Origin: a virus
IMG/VR virus record: IMGVR_UViG_3300002223_000028
Coordinates: 1 to 24,382 of that record
Length of the DNA: 24,382 bases
Reading direction: 5' to 3' (one strand)
Below are positions 24,379 to 24,382 of this stretch, piece by piece (within the stretch, counting starts at the first letter, position 1; each line of letters begins with the position of its first letter). Made by a program: the position numbers and the translations under genes. Below the pieces are notes generated by a model. It was not told the DNA's origin. It did no database searches and saw only the letters and a program-made list of their open reading frames with translations.

Positions 24379-24382
24379 TCGC

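Noticed and set aside
1-24382. Recoded TGA (alternative genetic code)
   Set aside because: TGA stops fall exactly at ATGA junctions between complete genes in many places, so it acts as a normal stop.
1-24382. tRNA genes, CRISPR arrays, insertion sequences, attachment sites
   Set aside because: Nothing matching their structure was seen; the non-coding stretches are too short or are the two structured elements described.

Overview
The window is the late (structural) module of an AT-rich, tailed double-stranded DNA phage or prophage. Every convincing gene lies on the minus strand, so transcription runs from high to low coordinates. Genes are packed with ATGA, TAATG and TAAATG junctions, as expected of one long translationally coupled operon. 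TGA ends many genes exactly at a coupled start codon, so the standard bacterial code applies. At least one strong AAGGAGG ribosome binding site is present. The host cannot be named from the sequence; an uncultured environmental bacterium is the safest reading.

Right end (24382 to about 19000): an unidentified 90-aa gene, the large terminase, two tiny basic genes (47 and 43 aa), portal, a 75-aa helical protein, an acidic scaffold-like protein and the major capsid protein. This is the packaging and head module. A strongly structured, possibly pseudoknotted RNA element follows the capsid gene.

Middle (18949 to 12968): an eight-gene cassette inserted between the capsid gene and the head-tail adaptor gene. 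It encodes two GT-B-like glycosyltransferases, a NUMOD/HNH endonuclease, a GNAT acetyltransferase ending in an AT-hook-like tail, an ATP-grasp ligase, a minimal HAD phosphatase, a third glycosyltransferase and a GT2-FkbM methyltransferase fusion. This looks like a glycan-modification system co-expressed with virion proteins. Whether it decorates the capsid or tail, or alters the host surface, is open.

Left part (12966 to 921): a head-tail adaptor, a 51-aa gene, a beta-rich fibre-like protein, a putative nozzle/beta-propeller protein, a short coiled-coil protein, two large helical proteins placed like podovirus internal (ejected) proteins, a 43-aa membrane protein and a 1660-residue modular tail fibre with a polyglycine tip. 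The order portal, scaffold, capsid, adaptor, nozzle, internal proteins, fibre suggests a short-tailed (podovirus-like) virion.

Far left (921 to 1): an XhlA-like coiled-coil/membrane protein, a small zinc ribbon, a roughly 120-nt strongly structured element with an intrinsic terminator facing the plus strand, and the start of a papain-like (C1) cysteine peptidase that runs off the window. The structured element, the glycan cassette and the C1 peptidase next to a holin-like gene are the parts most worth following up.
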